From an uncultured Clostridium sp. (lineage in GTDB: Bacteria > Bacillota > Clostridia > TANB77 > CAG-508), in the NCBI GenBank assembly GCA_948468275.1, contig CAOKHI010000006.1, positions 1 through 56,519 on the forward strand: a stretch of DNA of 56,519 nt, in the 5' to 3' direction. Shown piece after piece: positions 1-8,910 of the stretch. The notes beneath the pieces were generated by a model that did not search any database, was not told the origin of the DNA, and saw only the letters and a program-made list of their open reading frames with translations. Each line of letters begins with the position of its first letter. The stretch's first letter is position 1. The translations under genes were made by a program, and so were the position numbers.

Positions 1-52
1 ATATATTACTTAGCCGTAGCGGATTTTATTATATATGCTGTGAACTGTAACA
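1..52. repeat. Inverted copy of the palindromic element end
   Basis: Bases 1-50 are the exact reverse complement of 4351-4400. This is probably one end of a copy of the palindromic element seen complete at 4349-4533, with the rest lying beyond the window. The two copies bracket asd, the TraX and glycosyltransferase genes and the ytxC-like gene in opposite orientation. Confidence 0.85.
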
Positions 53-170
53 AATATTTACCATAGTACTAAAGAGTTTAAAATTATATATAGAAATAAA
101 TATTTATGCTATACTTATCATATAAAGTAAAACAAGGGGAGAGTTTTATGCAAGATAAGTATAATATGAC

Positions 171-197
171 AAAAAGGGACTTTTTTACAGTCCCTTG
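171..197 (-). terminator. Rho-independent terminator of asd
   Basis: A 7-bp perfect stem (AAGGGAC/GTCCCTT) with a 9-base loop is followed on the minus strand by a T run. It lies about 55 bases past the asd stop. A 21-codon plus-strand reading frame with a good ribosome binding site (ATG at 148) runs through it, but I see no support for it as a gene. Confidence 0.7.
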
Positions 198-253
198 TAT
201 TATAGTATATTAAAGAATTTAGTTATTGGTTCAAAGATAATATAGTCTACTAA

Positions 254-1255
254 TTATTGTTCATCTAATTCAACTAATTTTTCTACAATTTGAACAGCAT
301 TAGAAGCAGCACCTTTTCGTATATTATCTGCAACAACCCAAAGATTAATACCATTTTCAACACTAAAATCCCTACGAATTCTACCAACAAAAACATCATC
401 ATACCCATTGGCATTTATACTTAATGGATAAACATTATTTTTTACATCATCTTGAACTATTATTCCAGGTGAATTTTTTAATATATCTATTAATTCAGAT
501 AAATCAAATGTATTTTCAAATTCTACATTAATACTTTCACTATGACAGTTTACAACAGGAACTCTAACAGTAGTTGCAGTTATTTTTAAATCTGGTTTAT
601 TTAAAATTTTTCTAGTTTCATTTATCATTTTTTCTTCTTCTTTTGTATAACCATTATCTAAAAATACATCTATGTGAGGTAAACAATTGTTATAAATAGG
701 ATATGGGAATTTTTTATTAGGTAATCCCTTTATACCATTTTCTAAATCTTCAACACCACTTTTACCAGCACCAGATACAGCTTGATATGTTGAATATACA
801 ATCCTTTTAATACCATATTTTTCATCTAAAGGTTTTAAGGCAACTACCGCTTGAATAGTAGAACAATTTGGATTTGCAATAATACCATTATTATTAGGTA
901 TTTCACATGCATTTACCTCTGGAACTACAAGAGGAACAGAGTTTACCATTCTAAACGCACTACTATTATCTACAACTATACAACCATGATTAGCAGCAAT
1001 AGGGGAGAACTTTTTAGAAGTATCACCACCAGCAGAAAAAATAGCAAAATCAAAACCTTCATCAAATGAATGCTCTGTTAATTCAGATACTATGTAATCC
1101 TTTCCCATAAAATGTAATGTACTACCAGCAGATTTGCAAGAAGCAAAAAATGCATATTCAAAATTTTTTAAATTCTTTTCTTCAAGAACTTTAAGAACAG
1201 TTCTACCAACTAAACCTGTAGCACCAACTACAGCTAATTTATATTTTCTTTCCAT
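254..1255 (-). CDS. asd: Aspartate-semialdehyde dehydrogenase
   Basis: Catalyses NADPH-dependent reduction of aspartyl phosphate to aspartate semialdehyde, the branch point to lysine, diaminopimelate, threonine and methionine. The 333-residue protein has the N-terminal nucleotide-binding motif VVGATGLVGRT, the active-site cysteine in NPNCSTIQ, and the substrate-binding/catalytic region with RVPVVNCHSESI; length and motifs are family-typical. I start it at the ATG at 1255 because AGAGGTG lies 11 bases upstream; an in-frame ATG 12 codons earlier has no such site. It stands alone, with its own terminator to the left and about 280 non-coding bases to its right. Confidence 0.95.
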   Translation of the reverse strand: MERKYKLAVVGATGLVGRTVLKVLEEKNLKNFEYAFFASCKSAGSTLHFMGKDYIVSELTEHSFDEGFDFAIFSAGGDTSKKFSPIAANHGCIVVDNSSAFRMVNSVPLVVPEVNACEIPNNNGIIANPNCSTIQAVVALKPLDEKYGIKRIVYSTYQAVSGAGKSGVEDLENGIKGLPNKKFPYPIYNNCLPHIDVFLDNGYTKEEEKMINETRKILNKPDLKITATTVRVPVVNCHSESINVEFENTFDLSELIDILKNSPGIIVQDDVKNNVYPLSINANGYDDVFVGRIRRDFSVENGINLWVVADNIRKGAASNAVQIVEKLVELDEQ

Positions 1256-1536
1256 AAATATAAAAGCACCTCTTTTTTTATTACAATTCACAATATATTA
1301 ATATTACTACTACAAAATAAGGAAATAATGTATTTTGTAATAAAGAAATATTTAAATGTGTAGGGAAATTATAATTGCCTATTCTTCTAAGGAAATTAAA
1401 AGGTAAATTAATTAAGCTAATAGGATTGATAATCAACACCCACAGCGTAAATTGTAACTATATTATTATAAATAAAAAGTATAATTATATTTTTTATATT
1501 TATAAATAGTATATGATAAAAATATGAAAAAAGAAA

Positions 1537-2208
1537 CTAAAATAGTAATATATTAAGTACATATAAAATTATTAAATGAACAGGGTAAAAACCATATAAA
1601 ACATATTTAATATTTGCTCCTTTTTTTCCATTATATAGGTTAATGAAAATTAAAGGTATAAGTGTAAAAATAATTAATATAATGTAAACATAATAAAAAT
1701 TATATTTAAAATAAAAAGGTAAGTATTTTACAAGTACTAATACAATATATGATATATTCATCCATAGTTTTTTTTCTTTAAAAATATGAAAAATAAATAT
1801 AAGTAAAACACCGAAATATCCATAATCCATATGGAAAAACTCAGCAGTACTAGAAAGACAAGCAACAAGAAGTAATCCCACATATTTATTAGAACATCTT
1901 TCATAACCAATAATAGCTACAAGCCCTGTAAATAGTGTAAAAAATATATTAAGTGAAAATTCATGGTCAAACATAGAGCAAAAAAACATAAATGGTGCTT
2001 GTGAAATTAAAGCAAATGTTCCAAGCCTATATAAATAATTTTTTTTGCTATGTGTATGAAGGTAACCTTCACTAATTCCAAAAGCATATAATGGAAAAGC
2101 AAGACGACCTATATAATTAAAATATGAAAACTTTTCATAAATTGCATATCCCAAATGATCTAAAAACATTGTAAACATTGCAATCATTTTCAAAATAAAA
2201 TTAGACAT
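1537..2208 (-). CDS. TraX family membrane protein
   Basis: A 223-residue polytopic membrane protein with about seven hydrophobic helices. The opening FTMFLDHLGY and the following GRLAFPLYAFGISEGY are hallmarks of the TraX family, named after the F-plasmid pilin acetylase and found in many Firmicutes chromosomes as a probable membrane acyltransferase. It begins 14 bases after the glycosyltransferase gene upstream, so the two are probably cotranscribed and may act on the same surface glycan or lipid carrier. No conjugation genes are nearby, so a role in pilin acetylation is unlikely here. The substrate cannot be told from the sequence. Confidence 0.85.
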   Translation of the reverse strand: MSNFILKMIAMFTMFLDHLGYAIYEKFSYFNYIGRLAFPLYAFGISEGYLHTHSKKNYLYRLGTFALISQAPFMFFCSMFDHEFSLNIFFTLFTGLVAIIGYERCSNKYVGLLLVACLSSTAEFFHMDYGYFGVLLIFIFHIFKEKKLWMNISYIVLVLVKYLPFYFKYNFYYVYIILIIFTLIPLIFINLYNGKKGANIKYVLYGFYPVHLIILYVLNILLF

Positions 2209-2222
2209 ATGTATACCTCTTA

Positions 2223-3194
2223 TTATTTGTTCAAATTAACATTTGTTTCTTTTTGTTCATTATATCTTTCTATAAAATATAATGGACGATGTTTAGTTTC
2301 ATAAAATGCTCTACCCAAATATTCTCCAATTACACCTAAAAATATCAATTGTATACCACCTAAAAAAAGAATAACTACCATAGTAGAAGAATAACCAGGT
2401 ACATCTACACCATAAAATATAGTTTTAAATATAATTACTAACATATAAATAAATCCTGCAAGGGATATTAAAATTCCTATTAAAGCAGACCATCTAAGTG
2501 GGGCAGTAGTAAATGAAGTTAGTCCATCAATGGATAAATTTATTAATTTTGCATAATTCCATTTAGTTTGTCCAGCAGCACGAGGATCTCTATCAAATAG
2601 TATTTCTTTTTTATTATATCCAATCCAACAAAATAATCCTTTAGTATATCTTTGAGATTCACGTAGAGAACGAAGAGCTTCTACACAACGTCTATCGAGC
2701 AATCTAAAATCTCCTGTATCTTTTTGGATTTCTATATTTGTAATACTTTGTAAAGTTTTATAATACATTTTAGAAGTAAATTTTTTTAAAAAAGTTTCGC
2801 CTTTTCTAGTTTTTCTTTTAGCATATACATCATCAAAACCTTGTTCCCAATAATTTAACATTTCAGGAATTAGTTCAGGAGGATCTTGCAAATCTGCATC
2901 TAAAATAATTACACAATCACCTTTTGCATAATCCAAACCAGCAATCATAGCAGTTTCTTTACCGTAATTTCTAGAAAGATTTAAGTAACATATTCTATTA
3001 TCATTTCTTCTTAAATCTTGAATTATATTTAAAGTATTGTCCTTACTTCCATCATTAACAAACAAAACTTCAAAATTATATTTTGAGTTTTCATTCATAA
3101 TACTATTTAATCTTTCGTAAAGTAAATGTAAAACATCTTGTTCATTATAAGCAGGAACAAGAATACTAACTAATTTATTACTAGCCTCTTCCAT
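2223..3194 (-). CDS. Family 2 glycosyltransferase, GtrB/DPM1-like
   Basis: A 323-residue enzyme with a cytoplasmic GT-A domain followed by two C-terminal membrane helices (about residues 230-300), the layout of bactoprenol glucosyl/mannosyl transferases. It shows VPAYNEQDVL at the N terminus, FVNDGSKDNT, the DADLQDPPE motif whose aspartates bind the metal and sugar nucleotide, and a QRYTKGLF region. It probably moves a sugar from a nucleotide donor onto undecaprenyl phosphate for use outside the membrane. The start has GGAGG upstream. It is the first gene of a two-gene unit with the TraX-like protein. Donor and acceptor are not evident. Confidence 0.9.
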   Translation of the reverse strand: MEEASNKLVSILVPAYNEQDVLHLLYERLNSIMNENSKYNFEVLFVNDGSKDNTLNIIQDLRRNDNRICYLNLSRNYGKETAMIAGLDYAKGDCVIILDADLQDPPELIPEMLNYWEQGFDDVYAKRKTRKGETFLKKFTSKMYYKTLQSITNIEIQKDTGDFRLLDRRCVEALRSLRESQRYTKGLFCWIGYNKKEILFDRDPRAAGQTKWNYAKLINLSIDGLTSFTTAPLRWSALIGILISLAGFIYMLVIIFKTIFYGVDVPGYSSTMVVILFLGGIQLIFLGVIGEYLGRAFYETKHRPLYFIERYNEQKETNVNLNK

Positions 3195-3266
3195 AAAAAA
3201 ACCTCCATTTGAATTAGTATATATATATCACAAAATTCAAACAGAGTAAACAATTTTAACAAAAAT

Positions 3267-4124
3267 TTATTCCTTAACAGCGACATTATTTGTTAGTCTA
3301 TACACATGGCAAATATCACAATCAGTACATATAGAAATTCTATCTTCAAATATGAGCTTTAAAGTAGTTATAAATTCATCTTCATAGTTATTTATTAAGT
3401 GAATAGTAATTTTTTTAGGTAATATACTAAGTAGAGTATTTAAACAATAGTCATTAGAAGAAAAGGAAATATCTGAAAGATATTTTGCACTAAAAATATT
3501 GTCTTGTATAGGAATAATATTTTTATCTTCATCAATTAGAATAGATTCTTTATTAACATATATTAAATGTACACTTGAAAATTCGCTATCTTTAGAATTA
3601 ACATATAAATGTAGAATATTTATAAATTCATAATATTCTCTTTCTATTAAAAAATTGCTAACACAAATATCTGTATTATAATCTATAATTTCTCTATATT
3701 CTTTTAACCTAAAATTTACAAAGCCATTAAGAACAATAGAGTGATGTTCTTGTAAATATATATCTAAAGCATTATAAATTTTAACATATTTATCATTATA
3801 TATCTGTGCATCATAAGCAAATGTATCCATACAATTATCAAGAATTTGCTGTTTTTCAATATCATTAAAATAAAAATAATTATAATTAATAATATTTTTC
3901 GCGATTTTCTTTTCATAAAAATGTAATATACAATTAGTTAATATATTACATACAAATTTATTAAAAAGATTAATATTTTCGCCACTATAATGAACAATAA
4001 CATTATCATATATTTTAAAACTATTACTAGATAAATAAATATCATCTAAATCGATACAAGAAAAATCTTTTAGTAGATATTCTATAATATATCTATTATT
4101 GCTTTTAATGCATATGGATTTCAT
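3267..4124 (-). CDS. YtxC-like sporulation protein
   Basis: A 285-residue soluble protein. Its central segment, FVNFRLKEYREII followed by an FLIEREYYEFINIL block, matches my memory of the Spo_YtxC family of putative sporulation proteins; the remainder is poorly conserved. The family's biochemical function is unknown. An RBS (GAAAGGAG) precedes the ATG. It lies 72 bases before the glycosyltransferase on the same strand. Together with bofA, ylbJ and pdaA in this window it points to an endospore former. The assignment rests on one conserved block, so confidence is moderate. Confidence 0.65.
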   Translation of the reverse strand: MKSICIKSNNRYIIEYLLKDFSCIDLDDIYLSSNSFKIYDNVIVHYSGENINLFNKFVCNILTNCILHFYEKKIAKNIINYNYFYFNDIEKQQILDNCMDTFAYDAQIYNDKYVKIYNALDIYLQEHHSIVLNGFVNFRLKEYREIIDYNTDICVSNFLIEREYYEFINILHLYVNSKDSEFSSVHLIYVNKESILIDEDKNIIPIQDNIFSAKYLSDISFSSNDYCLNTLLSILPKKITIHLINNYEDEFITTLKLIFEDRISICTDCDICHVYRLTNNVAVKE

Positions 4125-4348
4125 AACAAAAAATTCTCCTTTCAGTTAATATCTAGTATCTACCAAAATTTTAAAGATATACATTATTTTATGCAATACA
4201 AATATTTTTGGAAACTTGTTTAAAAGTTTTTATTAATTTAAGTTTTAAATATTATTTTTTTATTAAAAACATTATCCTACAATATTAAGTTTAGTCTACA
4301 TATTATATATCAAGTCGTTATTTATATAGAGAATTATTACATATTTGT

Positions 4349-4533
4349 AGTTACAGTTCACAGCATATATAATAAAATCCGCTACGGCTAAGTAATATAT
4401 TTTATTTTTTCATTTCGCCCTCCAAGCTCACGGGTATTCCCCCGCCTCAATGGGCTGTCGGGTCTTCATTACAAAATAAAATATATTACTTAGTCTTCGC
4501 TACTTACTGCTATTGTCTGTGAATAGTAACTAT
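4349..4533. repeat. MITE-like palindromic element with GC-rich core
   Basis: About 185 bases with imperfect terminal inverted repeats. Both arms read inward as a GTTAC, TTCACAG, a variable stretch, then AAGTAATATATTTTATTTT. The core (about 4408-4475) is strikingly G+C-rich for this genome and carries no reading frame of note. The left arm recurs exactly, inverted, at 1-50. The shape fits a non-autonomous mobile element or a structured RNA; no transposase is present. Confidence 0.7.
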
Positions 4534-4567
4534 TTGTATAGTTAAGTTTAAAAAAGTATAAAATAAA

Positions 4568-4596
4568 TTGACTTTTTTAAACTTATATGTTATTCT
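4568..4596 (+). promoter_or_regulatory. Sigma-A type promoter for the DUF4143 ATPase gene
   Basis: TTGACT and TATTCT are separated by 17 bases, and the start codon is 21 bases past the -10 box. It sits just outside the palindromic element. Confidence 0.6.
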
Positions 4597-4616
4597 TTGA
4601 ATAAGAGGGTGATAGA

Positions 4617-5909
4617 ATGCAAAGAGAAATTATAAATGATTTAAAAAAATGGAAGGAATCTAAAAACAGAAAACCATTAATAATTCATGGGGCAAGACAA
4701 GTTGGGAAAACATATATAATAAAGCAATTTGGTAAAGAAAATTACGATAATTTAATATATGTGAACTTTGAAACTAATAAAGAATTGAGTAATCAAATAC
4801 AAGATAGTATTGATCCTAAATATATAATAAATAAATTAGAGTTATTTTATAATGAAAAAATTTTGCCACAAAAAACACTTATATTTTTTGATGAAGTGCA
4901 AACAAATGAAAGAGCATTAACGTCATTAAAATACTTTTGTGAAGATGCACCACAATATCATGTAATTGCAGCAGGTTCATTACTTGGCATTGCTATAAAT
5001 AGAAAAGATTATTCTTTTCCAGTAGGAAAAGTTCAAATGATGAATATGTATCCTCTATCATTTAAAGAGTTTTTAGAAGCAATAGGAAGACAAAATTTAA
5101 TAAAAACGATACAACAACATTTCGATAATAATAAAAGATTAGATAAAGATATTCATTTATTATGTTTAGAATTATATAGAACATATTTAGTAGTAGGAGG
5201 AATGCCAGAAGTAGTTAAAACTTATTTAGAAGAACAAAAAGTAATATCAGCTTTAGATATCCAATCAGAAATACTTTTATCATATGAACGAGATATGACA
5301 AAATATACAGATAATAGTTTATCAAATAGAGTAATATCAGCATTTGATTCAATACCAGTACAACTTGCAAAAGACAATCAAAAATTTCAGTATAAAGTAA
5401 TTTCAAAAGGAGGAACATCAAGTGTATTTGGAGAAGCAATATTATGGTTAAAAAATAGTGGAATAGTAAATCAAGTTTATAAAGCAAATGCACAATTACC
5501 ATTAGAAATGTATAAAGATTTAGCATCATTTAAACTATACATGAATGATGTAGGCTTGTTTGTAAATAAAGCAAGATATCCATTATATCAAATAGACTTA
5601 AGCAATCCTCCTACTATGATAGCAATGGGTCCACTCACAGAACATTATGTAGCAAATGAGTTAAGGATTAATGGATATGAAACTTATTATTGGGAATCAG
5701 ATGGGAAAGCGGAATTAGATTTTATAATTCAAAAAGAAACAGATATTGTACCAATTGAAGTAAAATCAAGTACACATATAAAATCTAGAAGTCTAGACTT
5801 ATTTATTAAAAAATATAATCCAAGATATAGTATTAGAATTTCGGAAAAAAACTTTGGATTAGAAAATAATATAAAATCAGTACCATTGTATGCTGTATTT
5901 TGTATATAA
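4617..5909 (+). CDS. AAA ATPase with DUF4143 domain
   Basis: A 430-residue ATPase of the widespread AAA_14/DUF4143 group. The N-terminal ATPase has Walker A HGARQVGKTY, Walker B LIFFDEVQ and a sensor-like AAGSLLG. The C-terminal DUF4143 part ends in a restriction-nuclease-like fold signature, ELDFII followed by PIEVKSS. The function of these proteins is not established; they are often found in variable regions of genomes. RBS AGAGGGTGAT precedes the ATG. It is a single-gene unit between the palindromic element and a convergent terminator. All motifs look intact. Confidence 0.9.
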   Translation: MQREIINDLKKWKESKNRKPLIIHGARQVGKTYIIKQFGKENYDNLIYVNFETNKELSNQIQDSIDPKYIINKLELFYNEKILPQKTLIFFDEVQTNERALTSLKYFCEDAPQYHVIAAGSLLGIAINRKDYSFPVGKVQMMNMYPLSFKEFLEAIGRQNLIKTIQQHFDNNKRLDKDIHLLCLELYRTYLVVGGMPEVVKTYLEEQKVISALDIQSEILLSYERDMTKYTDNSLSNRVISAFDSIPVQLAKDNQKFQYKVISKGGTSSVFGEAILWLKNSGIVNQVYKANAQLPLEMYKDLASFKLYMNDVGLFVNKARYPLYQIDLSNPPTMIAMGPLTEHYVANELRINGYETYYWESDGKAELDFIIQKETDIVPIEVKSSTHIKSRSLDLFIKKYNPRYSIRISEKNFGLENNIKSVPLYAVFCI

Positions 5910-5911
5910 AT

Positions 5912-5934
5912 AAAGAGGGGGTAAACCCTCTTTT
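5912..5934. terminator. Terminator between convergent genes
   Basis: The stem AGAGGG/CCCTCT with a short loop is followed by TTTT on the plus strand. It lies directly after the stop codon of the DUF4143 gene and overlaps the end of the opposing branching-enzyme gene. Confidence 0.8.
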
Positions 5935-7525
5935 AATAATATATCATATAATCCACATCAGGGAAAATCTTATCCTTTTTACATATATCTTTTAAAAATT
6001 CTTCATCTAAATTATCTTCCTTTAAACCATAATACAATTTAGTAAATCTACCAATATGATCTTTAATTCTTTTTTTTGCATAATCTACCATTGTACCATT
6101 AGTTATAATAAATAACCAATCACTACTTTGAGCAAGAAGCAATTCACGTACACATTGATTAAGGGCAAGTTTTTTTGTCTTATTTTTTTCATTAGGAAAA
6201 AGATGAGCAAGCTCAACCATTCTATCTCCTGCAACATGTAGGTGTCTGTGAACATAGTCATTAGTAGTATTTAGCCACACTTCACTATAACCATTTGCAC
6301 CCCAACTAGAACGACAAGGAGTACACACTTGAATTTCAGGGTATTTATCTATATATTCACCAGGTGTAATTAAGTTAAAATCACATTTATCATAATAAAT
6401 TTTTTTAAATAAAATGTACAACCAATTAGGACCTTCATACCACCAATGACCATACAATTCAGCATCATAAGGGCATAAAATAATAGGTGGAATATGCATA
6501 TTAGATGCAATAGTATTTATTTGTGCTTGTCTTGAATCAAAAAAATGACCAGCTTGTTTTTCAACAGAATCCATTGCCCATTGTGGGTTATAATAATCTT
6601 TTTCATCTGTTTTTCCTGTTATTCTATAATATTTTATACCTGTATGAACCCTAACACCATTATGTGCAATATACGGTTTAATATAATCATAATCAGCCTC
6701 ATAACCAATATCACGATAAAATTCTCTATAGTTATAGTCACCAGGATATCCATTAATAGAACTCCATACTTGTCGAGAAGATTCTATATCTCTTCCAAAT
6801 GCTACAATATCATTAGGAGAAACAATAGGAGCATATGTACCATAAACAGGAGTAGGATCTGCATATAAAATACCATGAGATTCTGTTATAATATATTGTA
6901 TACCAAACTCCTTTAAGTATTTATCAGCCTCAGGTACATAACCACATTCTGGAAGCCAAATACCACGAGGTTTTCTTCCGAAATATTTTTCATATGTTTG
7001 TACTCCAACTGCAATTTGAGCTTTAACAGTTTTTTCATTAACATATAAAATAGGAAAATATCCATGTGTTGCACCACAAGTAATAATTTCTAAAACTCCA
7101 ATATCTTGAAAATATTTAAAACCATCTATTAAGTTACAATTATATACATCCTTAAAAATGTGTAAATCATTTATATATCTATCTAAATAGTATTTAGACA
7201 AAGCATTTAAACGTTCATCATAAGCAGTTCTTATTAATTCTTTTTTAGAAAGTTCTATACGTTTTTTTAAATACTTAATATATCTTCTTTGTAACATTTT
7301 ATTATCTAACATAGAAAGAAGAGGTGGAGTAAGGGACATAGTTATTTTAAAGCAGACTTTTTCATCCACTAATTTTTTAAAATTGGTAAGAAGCGGAATA
7401 TATGTTTCAGAAATAGCCTCATATAACCATTCTTCTTCTATATAATTTTCACTTTCTGGATGATGTATAAAAGGTAAATGTGCATGTAAAACAAAGCTTA
7501 CATATCCTTTAGGGTTATTGTTCAT
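5933..7525 (-). CDS. GH57 glycogen branching enzyme
   Basis: A 530-residue GH57 glycosidase, most like the 1,4-alpha-glucan branching enzymes (length and motifs as in the Thermus-type enzyme). The five GH57 motifs can be followed: HAHLPFIHHP near the N terminus; CGATHGYFPI; WLPECGY with the nucleophile glutamate; CPYDAELYGHWW with the general acid aspartate; and SSWGANGYSEVW near the C terminus. It would introduce alpha-1,6 branches in a glycogen-like glucan. The DUF4912 gene upstream on the same strand is a common partner of GH57 genes. A GT8 glycosyltransferase and a GpgS remnant lie 4-7 kb away, suggesting a glucan-related neighbourhood. Confidence 0.9.
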   Translation of the reverse strand: MNNNPKGYVSFVLHAHLPFIHHPESENYIEEEWLYEAISETYIPLLTNFKKLVDEKVCFKITMSLTPPLLSMLDNKMLQRRYIKYLKKRIELSKKELIRTAYDERLNALSKYYLDRYINDLHIFKDVYNCNLIDGFKYFQDIGVLEIITCGATHGYFPILYVNEKTVKAQIAVGVQTYEKYFGRKPRGIWLPECGYVPEADKYLKEFGIQYIITESHGILYADPTPVYGTYAPIVSPNDIVAFGRDIESSRQVWSSINGYPGDYNYREFYRDIGYEADYDYIKPYIAHNGVRVHTGIKYYRITGKTDEKDYYNPQWAMDSVEKQAGHFFDSRQAQINTIASNMHIPPIILCPYDAELYGHWWYEGPNWLYILFKKIYYDKCDFNLITPGEYIDKYPEIQVCTPCRSSWGANGYSEVWLNTTNDYVHRHLHVAGDRMVELAHLFPNEKNKTKKLALNQCVRELLLAQSSDWLFIITNGTMVDYAKKRIKDHIGRFTKLYYGLKEDNLDEEFLKDICKKDKIFPDVDYMIYY

Positions 7526-7550
7526 AAAGTTTCTCCTTTGTAATTATTTT

Positions 7551-7576
7551 AGGCGGAAGAAAAAGTTCCGCCTTTT
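7551..7576. terminator. Intergenic hairpin between DUF4912 gene and GH57 gene
   Basis: The perfect 8-bp stem AGGCGGAA/TTCCGCCT with a 7-base loop lies between two co-oriented minus-strand genes 58 bases apart. The T run is on the plus strand only, so it is a poor terminator in the direction of transcription. It may be a partial attenuator or an mRNA-stabilising hairpin. Confidence 0.5.
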
Positions 7577-7583
7577 AAAATTT

Positions 7584-8507
7584 TTATTTAAAACTAGAAG
7601 ACGAACCAGATGATGGGTTAGAAACATCACCATTTATAATTTCATCAAATAATTCATCTTTATATATTCGTTTATATAAATCGTAAATACCATATATTTT
7701 TTGCATATTTTTAAATGAAGCCATACTACTAAAATCTCTATTTACAGTAAAATTATTTTTAACATTTTTATATGTAATAATAGGATTAAATTTTTCAAAT
7801 AATATATGATTATTTGGAGAATCCATTTTATTTGAAGAAGAAATATAAATATAATTATCATGTATATCAGAAGTATATGGAATAGGACGTCTACCTAGTT
7901 CAATATTATATTTACAATTAGCATCATTAATATGAAGATACCAACTATTTGCAAAATCATTAATTTCTAGTTCAAAGCTATAATTCATAGTTTCATTATG
8001 AACTATCAAAACAGGTTTTGTAACATCAAAAAAGTTATCACCATAATGTAGCTTAAAATTATTTCTATCTTCATCAGAAATATCCCAATAAACAAATAAA
8101 ATATTAGGTGTTTGAGCAAGTACCTTAACAACAGTTTGATTATATCTATAAGGTAAATCATAATATTCTAAAACAGAAACCAAACTATCATTAGATTTTT
8201 TAGCAGTTTTCTTTTTAGAAGAAGTTGCCTTAGAGCTAGTTTTACTAGTAGATTTCTTAGAAGAAGTAGTCTTTTTAGAAGTACTAGAACTTTTCTTAGT
8301 AGTAGATTTACTAGTAATCTTAGTAGAAGCTACTTTACTAGATTTAGTAGATTTAGAAGCAACAGTTTTACCATCATTTTTTTTAGTAGAAGTTTTTTTA
8401 GATGAAGAAATGGCATTACTAGTTTTCTTAGAAGAGGACTTCTTACTATTATCAGAAGACACATCACTTACTAAATTCTCATCAACTTCCTTAGTTTTGC
8501 TTGGCAT
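7584..8507 (-). CDS. DUF4912 protein with a lysine/serine-rich tail
   Basis: A 307-residue protein in two parts. Residues about 1-105 are low complexity, built almost only of Ser, Lys and Thr in short KKTS/TSKK runs, strongly basic and resembling a histone H1 tail. Residues about 110-270 form a DUF4912 domain, recognised by the YDLPYRYNQT opening and the FVYWDISDEDR motif. The domain's function is unknown; it recurs next to GH57 enzymes and may bind glucans. The basic tail could bind DNA, RNA or an anionic polymer. The repetitive DNA makes the tail length prone to slippage. Confidence 0.8.
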   Translation of the reverse strand: MPSKTKEVDENLVSDVSSDNSKKSSSKKTSNAISSSKKTSTKKNDGKTVASKSTKSSKVASTKITSKSTTKKSSSTSKKTTSSKKSTSKTSSKATSSKKKTAKKSNDSLVSVLEYYDLPYRYNQTVVKVLAQTPNILFVYWDISDEDRNNFKLHYGDNFFDVTKPVLIVHNETMNYSFELEINDFANSWYLHINDANCKYNIELGRRPIPYTSDIHDNYIYISSSNKMDSPNNHILFEKFNPIITYKNVKNNFTVNRDFSSMASFKNMQKIYGIYDLYKRIYKDELFDEIINGDVSNPSSGSSSSFK

Positions 8508-8910
8508 AAAAACTTCCTCCTTAGTACAAATTAATTTTATATAATACTATATCAAATATGAAATAAATTCAAGAGAAAAATGAGAAAAAAGTAATATTTT
8601 AGAATTTTATGACACTATTTAGGTGGTAAACAAATAAAAAATATGGATAAGTAATATTTTACTTTTTTCATTTTTTGAAGATTACTTGAAATTTATTATT
8701 GTAAATAAAATGAATATGTTTAAATTTTGTATGATGATGAATATTAACCCAAATTTTCTTCTAGTTGAAAGTATAGTAAAATTAGAAAAATTATGTTATA
8801 CTTATACTATAAGTTAATAGAAGAATAAATGAATACACTTTGAAAATATGCAAATAAAATAGAATTATATAACAATAAATTAAAAAAAATAAAGAAGGAA
8901 TGATATAAAT
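8508..8910. other. Divergent intergenic region, no gene seen
   Basis: About 400 A+T-rich bases separate the divergent DUF4912 and transglutaminase-like genes. I see no reading frame, RNA gene or clear repeat. Weak -10-like TATACT boxes occur near 8797-8809, but no well-spaced -35 box supports a promoter. Confidence 0.5.

Noticed and set aside
851..1069. Antisense reading frames opposite asd and other genes
   Set aside because: They are low-complexity frames typical of A+T-rich DNA, with no ribosome binding sites or family motifs, and they shadow well-supported genes.
1424..1460. Further degenerate copy of the palindromic element near asd
   Set aside because: Only about 15 bases are similar; this could be chance in A+T-rich DNA.
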